This document shows, piece after piece, positions 1-7,395 of a stretch of DNA of 64,000 nt. Numbering within the stretch: position 1 is the first letter of the stretch; each line of letters begins with the position of its first letter. A program made the position numbers and the translations under genes. The notes beneath the pieces are model-generated. The model saw only the letters and a program-made list of their open reading frames with translations. It ran no database searches and had not been told where the DNA came from. Source of the DNA: Winogradskyella wandonensis (GTDB lineage: Bacteria > Bacteroidota > Bacteroidia > Flavobacteriales > Flavobacteriaceae); the NCBI RefSeq assembly GCF_004346845.1, contig NZ_SMGI01000001.1, positions 186,001-250,000 of the forward strand, given 5' to 3'.

Positions 1-1070
1 CCTATCTCCTAAATAAAATCTTCTACGCCATACTCACTTTAATAGGAGTAGTCACCGTGATATTTTTATTATTTACAGTTCTACCAGGTGATCCTGCAAA
101 AATGATGTTAGGTCAAAATCAAACAGCAGAGCAGGTCGAAGCTATAAAAAAGAAATATGGTTTTGATAAGCCATTGACAACGCAATATCTATATTACATA
201 AACGACCTATCGCCATTATCGTTTCACTCCACCAATTTAGAGGATTACACCTATTTAGAAAATGATAAATATTCAGCTTTAAAACTATTTACAATCGGTA
301 ATACATCCACAGTAATAAAATTGCCTTATCTCAGAAATTCATTTGCTAAACAAGGAAAAAAAGTAAGCGAAGTTATAGGCGATACACTTCCAAATACTTT
401 TGTTTTGGCGGTTTCGGCAATTGTTATAGCTATGATTTTGGGATTAATCTTTGGTGTCATCTCGGCACTAAAAAAAGACACTTGGATAGATAAAGCTATT
501 CAGATATTAAGTACCCTAGGTATGAGTGTACCTTCATTTTTTAGTGCTATTTTATTTGCTTGGTTGTTTGGTTTTGTATTGCACAACTATACCAATTTAG
601 AAATGACAGGAAGTCTTTACGAGCTTGATGACTTTGGGGAAACAGTAAATATTAAGTGGAAGAACCTTATTTTACCTGCTATTGTTTTAGGTATTCGTCC
701 GTTGGCTGTAATCATACAATTAATGCGAAATTCATTGCTAGAGGTTATGAGCCAAGATTACATCCGTACTGCAAGAGCTAAAGGTTTGAGCGAATTTCAG
801 ATTATAAAAAATCATGCCATAAAAAACGCATTAAATCCAGTGGTCACAGCAATATCGGGTTGGTTTGCGTCAATGTTGGCAGGTGCCGTTTTTGTCGAAT
901 ATATTTTTGGATGGAATGGATTAGGAAAAGAAATCGTAAATGCACTTAACACACTAGATTTGCCAGTTATTATGGGTGCTGTTTTGGTTATTGCTACGCT
1001 CTTCATTCTTATAAATATTTTAGTGGATATCATTTATGCAATTTTAGACCCACGTGTTAAACTATCCTAG
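1..1070 (+). CDS. Oligopeptide/dipeptide ABC transporter permease, DppB/OppB type (5' end outside window)
   Basis: This inner-membrane permease would form half of the channel of a peptide-type ABC importer. The reading frame is open from base 3 to the stop at 1070 and runs off the left edge, so the GTG at 57 is not the real start. The N-terminal helix followed by LPGDPA is typical of DppB/OppB proteins. The C-terminal half carries the EAA loop that contacts the ATPase (YIRTARAKGLSE), followed by GWFASMLAGAVFVEYIFGW. An insertion of roughly 100 residues between the first helix and the permease core is predicted to be periplasmic. Substrate is not deducible, since the binding protein and ATPase are not in the window. 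Confidence 0.9.
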   Translation, partial: YLLNKIFYAILTLIGVVTVIFLLFTVLPGDPAKMMLGQNQTAEQVEAIKKKYGFDKPLTTQYLYYINDLSPLSFHSTNLEDYTYLENDKYSALKLFTIGNTSTVIKLPYLRNSFAKQGKKVSEVIGDTLPNTFVLAVSAIVIAMILGLIFGVISALKKDTWIDKAIQILSTLGMSVPSFFSAILFAWLFGFVLHNYTNLEMTGSLYELDDFGETVNIKWKNLILPAIVLGIRPLAVIIQLMRNSLLEVMSQDYIRTARAKGLSEFQIIKNHAIKNALNPVVTAISGWFASMLAGAVFVEYIFGWNGLGKEIVNALNTLDLPVIMGAVLVIATLFILINILVDIIYAILDPRVKLS

Positions 1071-1111
1071 ATTATCTGACTATTATCATAGCCATTTTAA
1101 GTTTAAACGTC

Positions 1112-1119
1112 TATTTTTG
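1112..1119 (+). promoter_or_regulatory. -7 promoter box of tpiA
   Basis: TATTTTTG fits the Bacteroidota -7 consensus TAnnTTTG and lies 36 bases upstream of the tpiA start codon. No TTG was found at the -33 position, so this assignment is moderate. Confidence 0.5.
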
Positions 1120-1155
1120 TAAATCATTAAAATACTTATAAATACATCATACATT

Positions 1156-1905
1156 ATGAGAAAGAATATAGTAGCAGGTAATTGGAAGATGAATAATGGC
1201 TTGTCCCAAACACAGGCTTTAATTTCCGATTTAAAAAAACAGGTGCAGACCTCGGAAGCCGAGGTGATGATTGCACCATCGTTTACAAATTTATGGCCTG
1301 CTTTCGAATCTCTACGTCAAGACACTATCGAAGTTATTGCCCAAAACATGCATTTTGCTAATAATGGTGCCTTTACGGGCGAAGTAAGTGCAGGCATGCT
1401 AAAAAGTATTGGCATTAAGACCGTTATCCTAGGTCATAGTGAGCGTCGTGCTTATTTTAATGAAACGGACGAAAGTTTAGCAAAAAAGGTAGATGCAGCT
1501 TTAGTGAATAAGATGAGAGTTATTTTTTGTTTTGGTGAAGAATTAGCGGATAGAAAAGCTGGTAAAGAAGAAGCTGTTGTAGAAAGCCAAATTAAAAATG
1601 CCTTGTTTCACCTAAAGGAAGAGGATTTTCAAAATATAGTTTTAGCATACGAGCCTGTTTGGGCTATTGGTACTGGTGAAACTGCAAGTCCAGAACAGGC
1701 ACAAGATATGCATGCTTTTATACGCAAAACCTTAGCAGATAAATATGGAACAGATATAGCTAATGAAGTCTCTATTCTTTACGGTGGAAGTGTTAAGCCT
1801 GCTAATGCCAGAGAGATATTTTCTAAACCAGATGTCGATGGAGGCTTAATTGGCGGAGCTTCTTTAAATGCCGAAGATTTCTTTGCGATTGTCAACGCAT
1901 TTTAG
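1156..1905 (+). CDS. tpiA: Triosephosphate isomerase
   Basis: This cytosolic glycolytic enzyme interconverts dihydroxyacetone phosphate and glyceraldehyde 3-phosphate. At 249 residues it has the usual family length. Visible motifs are AGNWKMN near residue 7 (catalytic Asn and Lys), GHSERR near residue 95 (catalytic His), AYEPVWAIGTG near residue 165 (catalytic Glu and the mobile loop), and the phosphate-binding YGGSVKP and GGLIGGASL segments. The stop codon is followed after two bases by the prmA start, so the two genes are probably co-transcribed. Confidence 0.98.
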   Translation: MRKNIVAGNWKMNNGLSQTQALISDLKKQVQTSEAEVMIAPSFTNLWPAFESLRQDTIEVIAQNMHFANNGAFTGEVSAGMLKSIGIKTVILGHSERRAYFNETDESLAKKVDAALVNKMRVIFCFGEELADRKAGKEEAVVESQIKNALFHLKEEDFQNIVLAYEPVWAIGTGETASPEQAQDMHAFIRKTLADKYGTDIANEVSILYGGSVKPANAREIFSKPDVDGGLIGGASLNAEDFFAIVNAF

Positions 1906-1907
1906 TG

Positions 1908-2744
1908 ATGGCAGACACTATCTACATCGGCTACGATTTTAAAGTATCGCCTCTACAACCAGGAACCGAAATCCTTATTGCTGAGCTAGGCTACGCTGGT
2001 TTCGAAAGTTTTGTAGAAAATGAAACAGGAGTTACGGCCTACATTCAGAAAGGCGATTGGGACGCTTTTATATTGGATAATATTCAAATTCTAAATTCGG
2101 ACGAATTCGAAATTACATATCAGTTCAATGAAATTGAGCAAACCAACTGGAACGCCGAATGGGAAAATAATTTTAAACCTATTGATGTAGATAGCTTGGT
2201 GACCGTACGCGCACCTTTCCACAAGAAACCAAACACTAAATTCGATTTAGTTATTGAGCCTAAAATGAGTTTTGGTACAGGACATCATGAAACAACGTAT
2301 ATGATGATTCAGCACATATTAAAAAACGATTTTAAAAATAAATCTGTTTTAGATATGGGATGCGGAACCGGTGTTTTAGCCATATTAGCAGAGAAATGTG
2401 GTGCGTATAAGGTAGACGCTATAGATATAGACAATTGGTGCTATCTAAATAGTTTAGAAAATGTGGAGCGCAATGATTGTCATCATATTTCAGTTTATGA
2501 AGGCGATGCAACGCTTTTAGAAGGAAAATCTTATGACATCATTATAGCTAATATTAACAGAAACATTTTACTATTAGACATACCAACGTACGCAAAATGC
2601 TTGAAAGCTAATGGAATGCTTTTTTTAAGTGGTTTTTATAATGAAGATGTGTCTATCATTAACTCAAAATGTAAAGATTTTAATTTAACACTGAAAGACC
2701 AATTAGAACGAAACAATTGGGCCTCATTAATGTTAAAAAAATAA
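1908..2744 (+). CDS. prmA: Ribosomal protein L11 methyltransferase
   Basis: PrmA trimethylates ribosomal protein L11 using S-adenosylmethionine. The C-terminal half has the SAM-binding motif DMGCGTGVLAILAEKCGA and the substrate-site motif NINRNIL. I place the start at the ATG at 1908. A GTG at 1905 is also in frame and shares its first base with the tpiA stop codon, so it cannot be excluded. The length of 278 residues suits the short Bacteroidota form. The gene is tightly coupled to tpiA. Confidence 0.95.
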   Translation: MADTIYIGYDFKVSPLQPGTEILIAELGYAGFESFVENETGVTAYIQKGDWDAFILDNIQILNSDEFEITYQFNEIEQTNWNAEWENNFKPIDVDSLVTVRAPFHKKPNTKFDLVIEPKMSFGTGHHETTYMMIQHILKNDFKNKSVLDMGCGTGVLAILAEKCGAYKVDAIDIDNWCYLNSLENVERNDCHHISVYEGDATLLEGKSYDIIIANINRNILLLDIPTYAKCLKANGMLFLSGFYNEDVSIINSKCKDFNLTLKDQLERNNWASLMLKK

Positions 2745-2788
2745 CAATCTTATTCCTTAATGTTAATTATCGATTAACTGCCTAAAAT

Positions 2789-2960
2789 TTTAACAAAAAA
2801 GTTAATGTTTTGTTAAAGAAATGCGGATTTCCCGTAATCTTTTTCCGTTTTCTAAGCGTAACTTAGTATAAATAATATTATTTACTTATAGATGTTTTGT
2901 CAGAGCCAAAGATTTTTTGGCGCTTAAAAGTATCTATGCCTTGTTTTACGTAAAACATCT
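2789..2960 (+). promoter_or_regulatory. Structured intergenic leader upstream of the HEIGH peptidase
   Basis: The 253-base gap before the next gene holds several inverted repeats: TTTAACAAAA/TTTTGTTAAA (2789-2798 and 2808-2817), AGATGTTTT/AAAACATCT (2890-2898 and 2952-2960), a GCCAAA/TTTGGC hairpin (2905-2921), and the perfect palindrome GTTTTACGTAAAAC (2943-2956). The palindrome overlaps the right arm of the AGATGTTTT repeat, so the two structures are mutually exclusive. No clear TAnnTTTG box is visible. Function is unknown. Confidence 0.4.
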
Positions 2961-2964
2961 CAAT

Positions 2965-2996
2965 GAAAACCAATTTTAACGAAAACCAATTTTAAA
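2965..2996 (+). repeat. 16-base tandem duplication before a start codon
   Basis: GAAAACCAATTTTAAC at 2965-2980 is followed directly by GAAAACCAATTTTAAA at 2981-2996, which ends one base before the peptidase ATG. It looks like a recent slippage duplication of the translation initiation region. Confidence 0.8.
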
Positions 2997-2997
2997 A

Positions 2998-4044
2998 ATG
3001 AAAAATTTATTAAAAAAGGGTATAATCTTTATGTCCGCCTTTGCATTTGTTTTTTTCGCTTGTGAAAAAGAGAACGCAGAACAAGATATTATAGATGCTT
3101 CAAATGATTTATTAGAAGAAACCATTATTAATATGAATGACCTCGGAAATAGAACGCCTGTTACAGACGAGGATTTATTAAACTCAATTAGGTCTCTAGA
3201 TATTGACGTTGGAGTAGTATCTATCGGAGATTTTCATCTACCAGACGGAACAACCGAAGAGCGTTACTTTATAGGAAGTGATATTACATTCACGCCAGAA
3301 GAGTTAGATAATTTGTTAAATCCAGAAGACACTGGTCGTCAGTACCGTACATTTAATTTAGTGACTGGTGCTAACAGAACCATAGATATTTTGGGGTATA
3401 CTGGTGGTAGTCAGGCATTATCTTCTAAAGCGCAAACAGCTTTGCAATGGGCAGTCGATAATTATAATAACTTAAATACGACACTTCAGTTTAACCTTAC
3501 ATTCGGGACTAATTTTCAGGCTGCGGATATGGTTGTTTACGATAATTCTGTAAATACACCAGGTTCTCAAGGAGGAGTTGCTGGTTTTCCAACATCAGAC
3601 GGAAGACCAAATAAGTTTGTTCAGATTTATAACATCGAGCAATTCTCTACCAATGTAAATGAACATGTTATTGGTCATGAGATTGGACATTCTGTTGGAT
3701 TTAGACACTCGGATTGGTTTGATAGATTAAGCTGTCCTGTTGCTAATCAAGGTAACGAAGGTGCAGGCTCAAACGGAGCTGAGCATATTCCAGGAACTCC
3801 AACAGGAAGAGATTTAACATCAATCATGCAGGCCTGTTTTAATACTGGTGTTGATGGCGAGTTTAACGCTAACGACATTACTGCATTAGAATTTATGTAT
3901 CCAGAAAGTACATCTGGTCCATGTGATGGCGTATCAGAGTGGCAAAGTGGCGTAAATTATCCTATAGGTTCTTTAGTAACTTATTTCGGTAATTTATACC
4001 AGCGTGTTTCTGGTGGATGGAATCTTTTGGGACCTTGTAATTAA
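2998..4044 (+). CDS. Secreted zinc metallopeptidase lipoprotein, HEIGH type (Peptidase_M57-like)
   Basis: This is probably an exported protease anchored by lipid. The N-terminus is a lipoprotein signal peptide with the lipobox cysteine at residue 22 (FFACEKE). The zinc site is H227-E-I-G-H231 with the third ligand H237 (HEIGHSVGFRH), as in the dual-action HEIGH peptidases. The last 45 residues (about 304-348) contain SEWQSGVNYPIGSLVTY and GNLYQRV, which resemble the short aromatic chitin-binding modules of the CBM5/12 fold; that part is an inference. The gene has its own structured upstream region and a strong terminator. Substrate is unknown. Confidence 0.85.
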   Translation: MKNLLKKGIIFMSAFAFVFFACEKENAEQDIIDASNDLLEETIINMNDLGNRTPVTDEDLLNSIRSLDIDVGVVSIGDFHLPDGTTEERYFIGSDITFTPEELDNLLNPEDTGRQYRTFNLVTGANRTIDILGYTGGSQALSSKAQTALQWAVDNYNNLNTTLQFNLTFGTNFQAADMVVYDNSVNTPGSQGGVAGFPTSDGRPNKFVQIYNIEQFSTNVNEHVIGHEIGHSVGFRHSDWFDRLSCPVANQGNEGAGSNGAEHIPGTPTGRDLTSIMQACFNTGVDGEFNANDITALEFMYPESTSGPCDGVSEWQSGVNYPIGSLVTYFGNLYQRVSGGWNLLGPCN

Positions 4045-4066
4045 AATATCCCCCAATTAATTACTT

Positions 4067-4105
4067 AAAAAGGTTGTTTGATTGTAATATCAAATAACCT
4101 TTTTT
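4067..4105 (+). terminator. Rho-independent terminator of the HEIGH peptidase gene
   Basis: A 16-base stem with one G-T pair (4067-4082 with 4089-4104) encloses a six-base loop and ends in a T-rich run. Confidence 0.9.
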
Positions 4106-4150
4106 CTTTTAAATGATAAATTTATTATTTTAGCTATAATCGTATTAATT

Positions 4151-4426
4151 ATGGGTAGTAAGGAAAAACAGTTAGAAGAACTTTTAGTTGAAGAAGAAGT
4201 TATAAAACAGAATGAAATTGTTTTGTTTAATGACGATGTTAATACATTTGATCACGTTATAGATACTTTAATTTATGCTTGCGATCACACGCCAGAGCAA
4301 GCAGAGCAATGTTCGATAATTGTGCATTATAAAGGTAAATGTACCGTAAAAACAGGGTCTTACGATGATTTAAAACCGCGATGTTCCAAGCTTTTACAAG
4401 CAGGACTAAGCGCCGAGATAGTGTAA
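4151..4426 (+). CDS. clpS: ATP-dependent Clp protease adaptor ClpS
   Basis: ClpS binds N-degron substrates and hands them to the ClpA/ClpC unfoldase. The 91-residue protein shows the family pattern EIVLFNDDVNTFDHVI, with the Asn-Asp-Asp substrate pocket loop, then a helix of the type CDHTPEQAEQCSIIVHYKGKC, and the closing LLQAGLSAEI. It has its own upstream spacer and is followed by a terminator shared with the convergent rhodopsin gene. Confidence 0.93.
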   Translation: MGSKEKQLEELLVEEEVIKQNEIVLFNDDVNTFDHVIDTLIYACDHTPEQAEQCSIIVHYKGKCTVKTGSYDDLKPRCSKLLQAGLSAEIV

Positions 4427-4431
4427 AGTTA

Positions 4432-4453
4432 AAATCCCGCATCAGCGGGATTT
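4432..4453. terminator. Bidirectional terminator between clpS and the rhodopsin gene
   Basis: A perfect nine-base stem, AAATCCCGC/GCGGGATTT with loop ATCA, has T-runs on both strands and lies between two convergent genes. Confidence 0.9.
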
Positions 4454-4480
4454 TTAGTATATAAATGCTAATGATTTATT

Positions 4481-5311
4481 TTACCCTAAGGCTTTTCTTT
4501 TTTTAGAAAGTACAATAGCTAAATTACCAAGCATCACGCCATAGATAACTTTTGAAGAAACGTCTGCAATTGTATAGGTTAATTGTCTAGCCATAACACC
4601 ACTTTCACTGTAAAAATAACCATCAAAACCTGCTAAATATGGCATTAGATAGGCTCCTGGGTATAAGAACCATGACACTAAAAATAAAACCCATATCTGA
4701 CTGAGTATTCGTTGTCCTTTTTTTGGAATTCCTTCTTTTCCTTCTTTAATTACCTTATGCATTAAATAAAGAATGTGAAAGAAGAAAATTGTAGATATTG
4801 CGCCCCACACAAAGAATGCCGTAGTATTGGTAACCTCATTAAATTGACCAATATATCCAGTTATAATCATCATAGCGCCAGAGAACCAAAACTGATTTCT
4901 AATGGAGCTAAATTTAGACTTTGTTAGACTTACTACGAATAATATTTGGAAAAGAAGCATTGGCACATCAATTAGCCAATTTAAGTATCTGTAACCGTTG
5001 TTAAATAAATCGCCTTCTGGATTAAGGAAGTAGCGCCCTTTGGACAAATCGAAACTAAAGCTATTAGACCAATTATTTGCTTGCGCGTACAATAGTAAAA
5101 ACGCAGAAACCATTACAACTGCAGATAAAATATTAGACATTCTATATTTTTTATCTACATTTTTAATGGTAAGTATAAAATATAACAAACCTGCCAGCAT
5201 TACTGCATAGCCTAAAGTTAGGATGTGTGATGTGAATTGATAAGCTACTTCGGAGTAGCCTTCGGTTAAACCGATATAATTTTCAAAATTTGAGTGTTCT
5301 AGTTGTTGCAT
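4481..5311 (-). CDS. Light-driven sodium-pumping rhodopsin (NDQ type)
   Basis: This seven-helix retinal protein is predicted to export Na+ in the light. The third helix reads RYLNWLIDVPMLLFQ and gives N111, D115 and Q122, the NDQ triad that separates Na+ pumps from proton pumps (DTE/DTD). R108 is the conserved helix-C arginine. D250 and K254 in IADVSSKVIYG are the counterion and the retinal Schiff-base lysine. N60 and G262, known in KR2 to shape cytoplasmic ion selectivity, are also conserved. Each residue is one number lower than in Krokinobacter KR2 as I recall it, and the length (276) matches that family. No beta-carotene dioxygenase (blh) gene is in the window, so retinal must be made from elsewhere or taken up. 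Confidence 0.96.
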   Translation of the reverse strand: MQQLEHSNFENYIGLTEGYSEVAYQFTSHILTLGYAVMLAGLLYFILTIKNVDKKYRMSNILSAVVMVSAFLLLYAQANNWSNSFSFDLSKGRYFLNPEGDLFNNGYRYLNWLIDVPMLLFQILFVVSLTKSKFSSIRNQFWFSGAMMIITGYIGQFNEVTNTTAFFVWGAISTIFFFHILYLMHKVIKEGKEGIPKKGQRILSQIWVLFLVSWFLYPGAYLMPYLAGFDGYFYSESGVMARQLTYTIADVSSKVIYGVMLGNLAIVLSKKRKALG

Positions 5312-5315
5312 ATAT

Positions 5316-5351
5316 GTTTTGTTTTATGTTCGTGATAATATAAAACAAAAC
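5316..5351 (-). promoter_or_regulatory. 12-bp perfect inverted repeat in the rhodopsin leader
   Basis: GTTTTGTTTTAT (5316-5327) and ATAAAACAAAAC (5340-5351) form a perfect inverted repeat with a 12-base spacer, ending four bases before the rhodopsin ATG on the minus strand. It could be an operator or an mRNA hairpin at the translation start. Confidence 0.55.
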
Positions 5352-5354
5352 TCT

Positions 5355-5390
5355 TTTTGTTTAAAGTTTTTTATAAAAGTTTAAACAAAA
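5355..5390 (-). promoter_or_regulatory. Second inverted repeat upstream of the rhodopsin gene
   Basis: TTTTGTTTAAA (5355-5365) pairs with TTTAAACAAAA (5380-5390) across a 14-base spacer. It lies just upstream of the first repeat and shares its TTTTGTTT core. No exact TAnnTTTG box was found here, although TAAATTTTG with one extra base is present. Confidence 0.5.
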
Positions 5391-5423
5391 TTTATAATTA
5401 ATTAACAATTTCTAGCCAGTTAA

Positions 5424-5696
5424 CTATTTAGAAAGTCTGCCAACAGCACAACTCACAAAAGATTTGGCTTTTTTTGGAAGCGTATTTGTCTCACCTACTA
5501 ACGGATAACCCAAATTAGAAAGTGTTTTTGTAACACTTTCTAATTGAGTGTCCGATTTAAAATTTAGTGAAACTTCGCAAGTTTCATTAGTAACAACTAC
5601 ATCTGAAATACCTTCAATTTTTGAAAGTTGAGTCACGATGGTGTTAGCGCATCCTCCGCATTTTAAATTCTGTATTTTCAGCGTCGTTGAGCCCAT
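5424..5696 (-). CDS. Small HMA (heavy-metal-associated) domain protein
   Basis: This 90-residue cytosolic protein has a single ferredoxin-like HMA fold with the metal-binding pair C13 and C16 in LKCGGCANT, as in CopZ-type chaperones. A further cysteine lies near the C-terminus (FVSCAVG). The start codon overlaps the stop of the DUF2892 gene in the form TAATG, which implies translational coupling. As the last gene of the persulfide dioxygenase operon it may bind a thiophilic metal or handle sulfur rather than copper; that is inference. Confidence 0.85.
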   Translation of the reverse strand: MGSTTLKIQNLKCGGCANTIVTQLSKIEGISDVVVTNETCEVSLNFKSDTQLESVTKTLSNLGYPLVGETNTLPKKAKSFVSCAVGRLSK

Positions 5697-5905
5697 TACT
5701 TAGTCTTAAGTTTGCAAGTACTAACGCCCAAAATTTTATACAATGGGCAAAAGCTTATTAGGCTTGTAACTAGAAAAACGATGGCCACGCCCATTAAAAC
5801 ATAAGCTAGTGTTCCTTCTATAACATTAAAATAATAGAGGAGTGCTACTGCTACAGCAATAAGAATTCTTATTGATTTGTCGATGTTGTTCATGTTTTTT
5901 TTCAT
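5696..5905 (-). CDS. DUF2892 (YgaP-like) small membrane protein
   Basis: The 69-residue protein has two transmembrane segments (about residues 10-27 and 31-50) and the family signature CPLYKILGVSTC near the C-terminus. The same domain is found attached to rhodaneses such as YgaP, and it often sits beside sulfur-metabolism genes. Here it lies 12 bases downstream of a rhodanese-containing dioxygenase and overlaps the HMA gene by one base, so it belongs to the sulfur operon. Confidence 0.88.
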   Translation of the reverse strand: MKKNMNNIDKSIRILIAVAVALLYYFNVIEGTLAYVLMGVAIVFLVTSLISFCPLYKILGVSTCKLKTK

Positions 5906-5917
5906 TATTCAATGGTT

Positions 5918-7324
5918 TTAGAGTGTTGACGGACAAACAAAATCTGTAGTTGGTAAATCCGTTTTCTTTATGGCTGCAAAACCGCCAGCAATATCTACAA
6001 GATTATTAAATCCTCTTGCTTTTAGAATCGATGCGGCAATTACAGAACGATAACCACCAGCACAATGGATGTGATACGTTTTATCTTTGCTTACTTTATC
6101 CATGTTGTCGTTAATATAGTCTAGAGCAAAATGCTGAGCGTCCTCTAAATGAGTCGAATTATATTCGCCATCCTTTCTTACATCAAGAATATTTATATTT
6201 CCTTTTTTTACGCGTTCAGCAAATTCTTCTGCAGATATAGACTCTAAAGTTTCGATATCTTTTCCTGATTTTTGCCAAGCTTCAATACCGCCTTCTAAAT
6301 ATCCTAAGGTATTATCGTAGCCAACACGAGATAATCTGGTAACTGCTTCGGCTTCTTTTCCTTCAGGTACTACCAAAATTATAGGCTGTTTCAGATCTGT
6401 TATTAGAGCGCCAACCCATGGTGCAAATTGCCCATTAAGCCCTATGAAAATTGAATTTGGGATGTGACCTTTTACGTATTCAGATTGTGGACGAACATCT
6501 AAAACCAAAGCAGATTCATGATTAGCTAAAGCTTCAAAATCTTCAGGACTTAGTGGTGTATCTCCCTTTTGTAGTACCTCTTCAAACGTAGAATAGCCAG
6601 TTTTATTTAGCATCGCATTTTTAGCAAAATACTGTGGTGGTGGTGCAATACCATCGAGAACTTCTTTTACAAACTCATCCTTCGTCATATCTGCTCGTAA
6701 GGCATAATTCGTTTTCTTTTGTTCACCTAAAATACCCACTGTTTCTTTACTAAGGTTTTTCCCGCAGGCAGAACCGGCGCCATGCGCAGGATAAACAATA
6801 ACGTCATCAGCTAAAGGCATAATTTTGTTTCTTAAAGAATCATAGAGCATTCCTGCTAAATCTTCCTTTGTTAAATCAGATTTTATCGCTAAATCTGGAC
6901 GACCAACATCTCCAAGAAATAAAGTATCTCCAGAGAAAATAGCATGGTCTTTTCCATTTTCGTCAATTAATAAATAGGTCGAAGATTCTAAGGTGTGTCC
7001 AGGTGTGTGTAAGACCTTTATTGTTAGTTTTCCTAACTTAAATTCCTCATTATCTTTTGCTGAATGGATATCATACTCAGTGGTTGCGCCAGGTCCATAA
7101 ACTATTGTTGCGCCTGTTTTCTTTGCTAAATCTACATGCCCGGAAACAAAATCTGCATGAAAATGTGTTTCAAAAATATATTTGATTTTTGCATTATTGG
7201 CTTTAGCCTTATCTATGTATTGTTGCGTTTCTCTAAGTGGGTCTATAATAGCGACTTCGCCTTCAGACTCTATGTAATATGCGCCTTGTGCAAGGCATCC
7301 TGTGTATAATTGTTCTATTTTCAT
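5918..7324 (-). CDS. Persulfide dioxygenase-rhodanese fusion, CstB-like
   Basis: This enzyme probably oxidises low-molecular-weight persulfides and yields thiosulfate, detoxifying sulfide. Residues 1-250 are a metallo-beta-lactamase fold of the ETHE1/persulfide dioxygenase type: H54, H56 and D58 (THFHADF), H106 (LHTPGH), D133 (SGDTLFLGD) and H181 (YPAHGAG). Residues 271-351 form a rhodanese fold without an active-site cysteine (VVPEGKE at the loop). Residues 361-455 form a second rhodanese with active C421 (HCAGGYRS). The same order, with a dead central rhodanese, is known from Staphylococcus CstB. A second cysteine sits at the tail (C464). The promoter carries a Crp/Fnr-type site. Confidence 0.93.
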   Translation of the reverse strand: MKIEQLYTGCLAQGAYYIESEGEVAIIDPLRETQQYIDKAKANNAKIKYIFETHFHADFVSGHVDLAKKTGATIVYGPGATTEYDIHSAKDNEEFKLGKLTIKVLHTPGHTLESSTYLLIDENGKDHAIFSGDTLFLGDVGRPDLAIKSDLTKEDLAGMLYDSLRNKIMPLADDVIVYPAHGAGSACGKNLSKETVGILGEQKKTNYALRADMTKDEFVKEVLDGIAPPPQYFAKNAMLNKTGYSTFEEVLQKGDTPLSPEDFEALANHESALVLDVRPQSEYVKGHIPNSIFIGLNGQFAPWVGALITDLKQPIILVVPEGKEAEAVTRLSRVGYDNTLGYLEGGIEAWQKSGKDIETLESISAEEFAERVKKGNINILDVRKDGEYNSTHLEDAQHFALDYINDNMDKVSKDKTYHIHCAGGYRSVIAASILKARGFNNLVDIAGGFAAIKKTDLPTTDFVCPSTL

Positions 7325-7345
7325 TTTTTTTTCTTTTTTAGTGAT

Positions 7346-7353
7346 ACAAATTT
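7346..7353 (-). promoter_or_regulatory. -7 box of the persulfide dioxygenase operon
   Basis: TAAATTTG on the minus strand matches TAnnTTTG. There is no TTG at -33, as expected if transcription depends on an activator bound at the adjacent palindrome. Confidence 0.65.
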
Positions 7354-7372
7354 ACAAAACCATATAATTGAA

Positions 7373-7390
7373 TATGTGACATTTGTCACA
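7373..7390 (-). promoter_or_regulatory. Crp/Fnr-type operator of the persulfide dioxygenase operon
   Basis: ATGTGACA and TGTCACAT are perfect 8-base arms around a TT spacer, containing TGTGA-N6-TCACA. The centre (7381.5) lies 35.5 bases upstream of the last base of the -7 box, close to -40 from the expected start of transcription, the position of a class II activator site. The likely ligand is the Crp/Fnr protein encoded at 9231-9866. Confidence 0.75.
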
Positions 7391-7395
7391 TAGCG

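Noticed and set aside
57..59. GTG at 57 as the start of the ABC permease
   Set aside because: The frame is open to base 3, and the upstream codons encode a typical permease N-terminal helix, so the gene starts outside the window.
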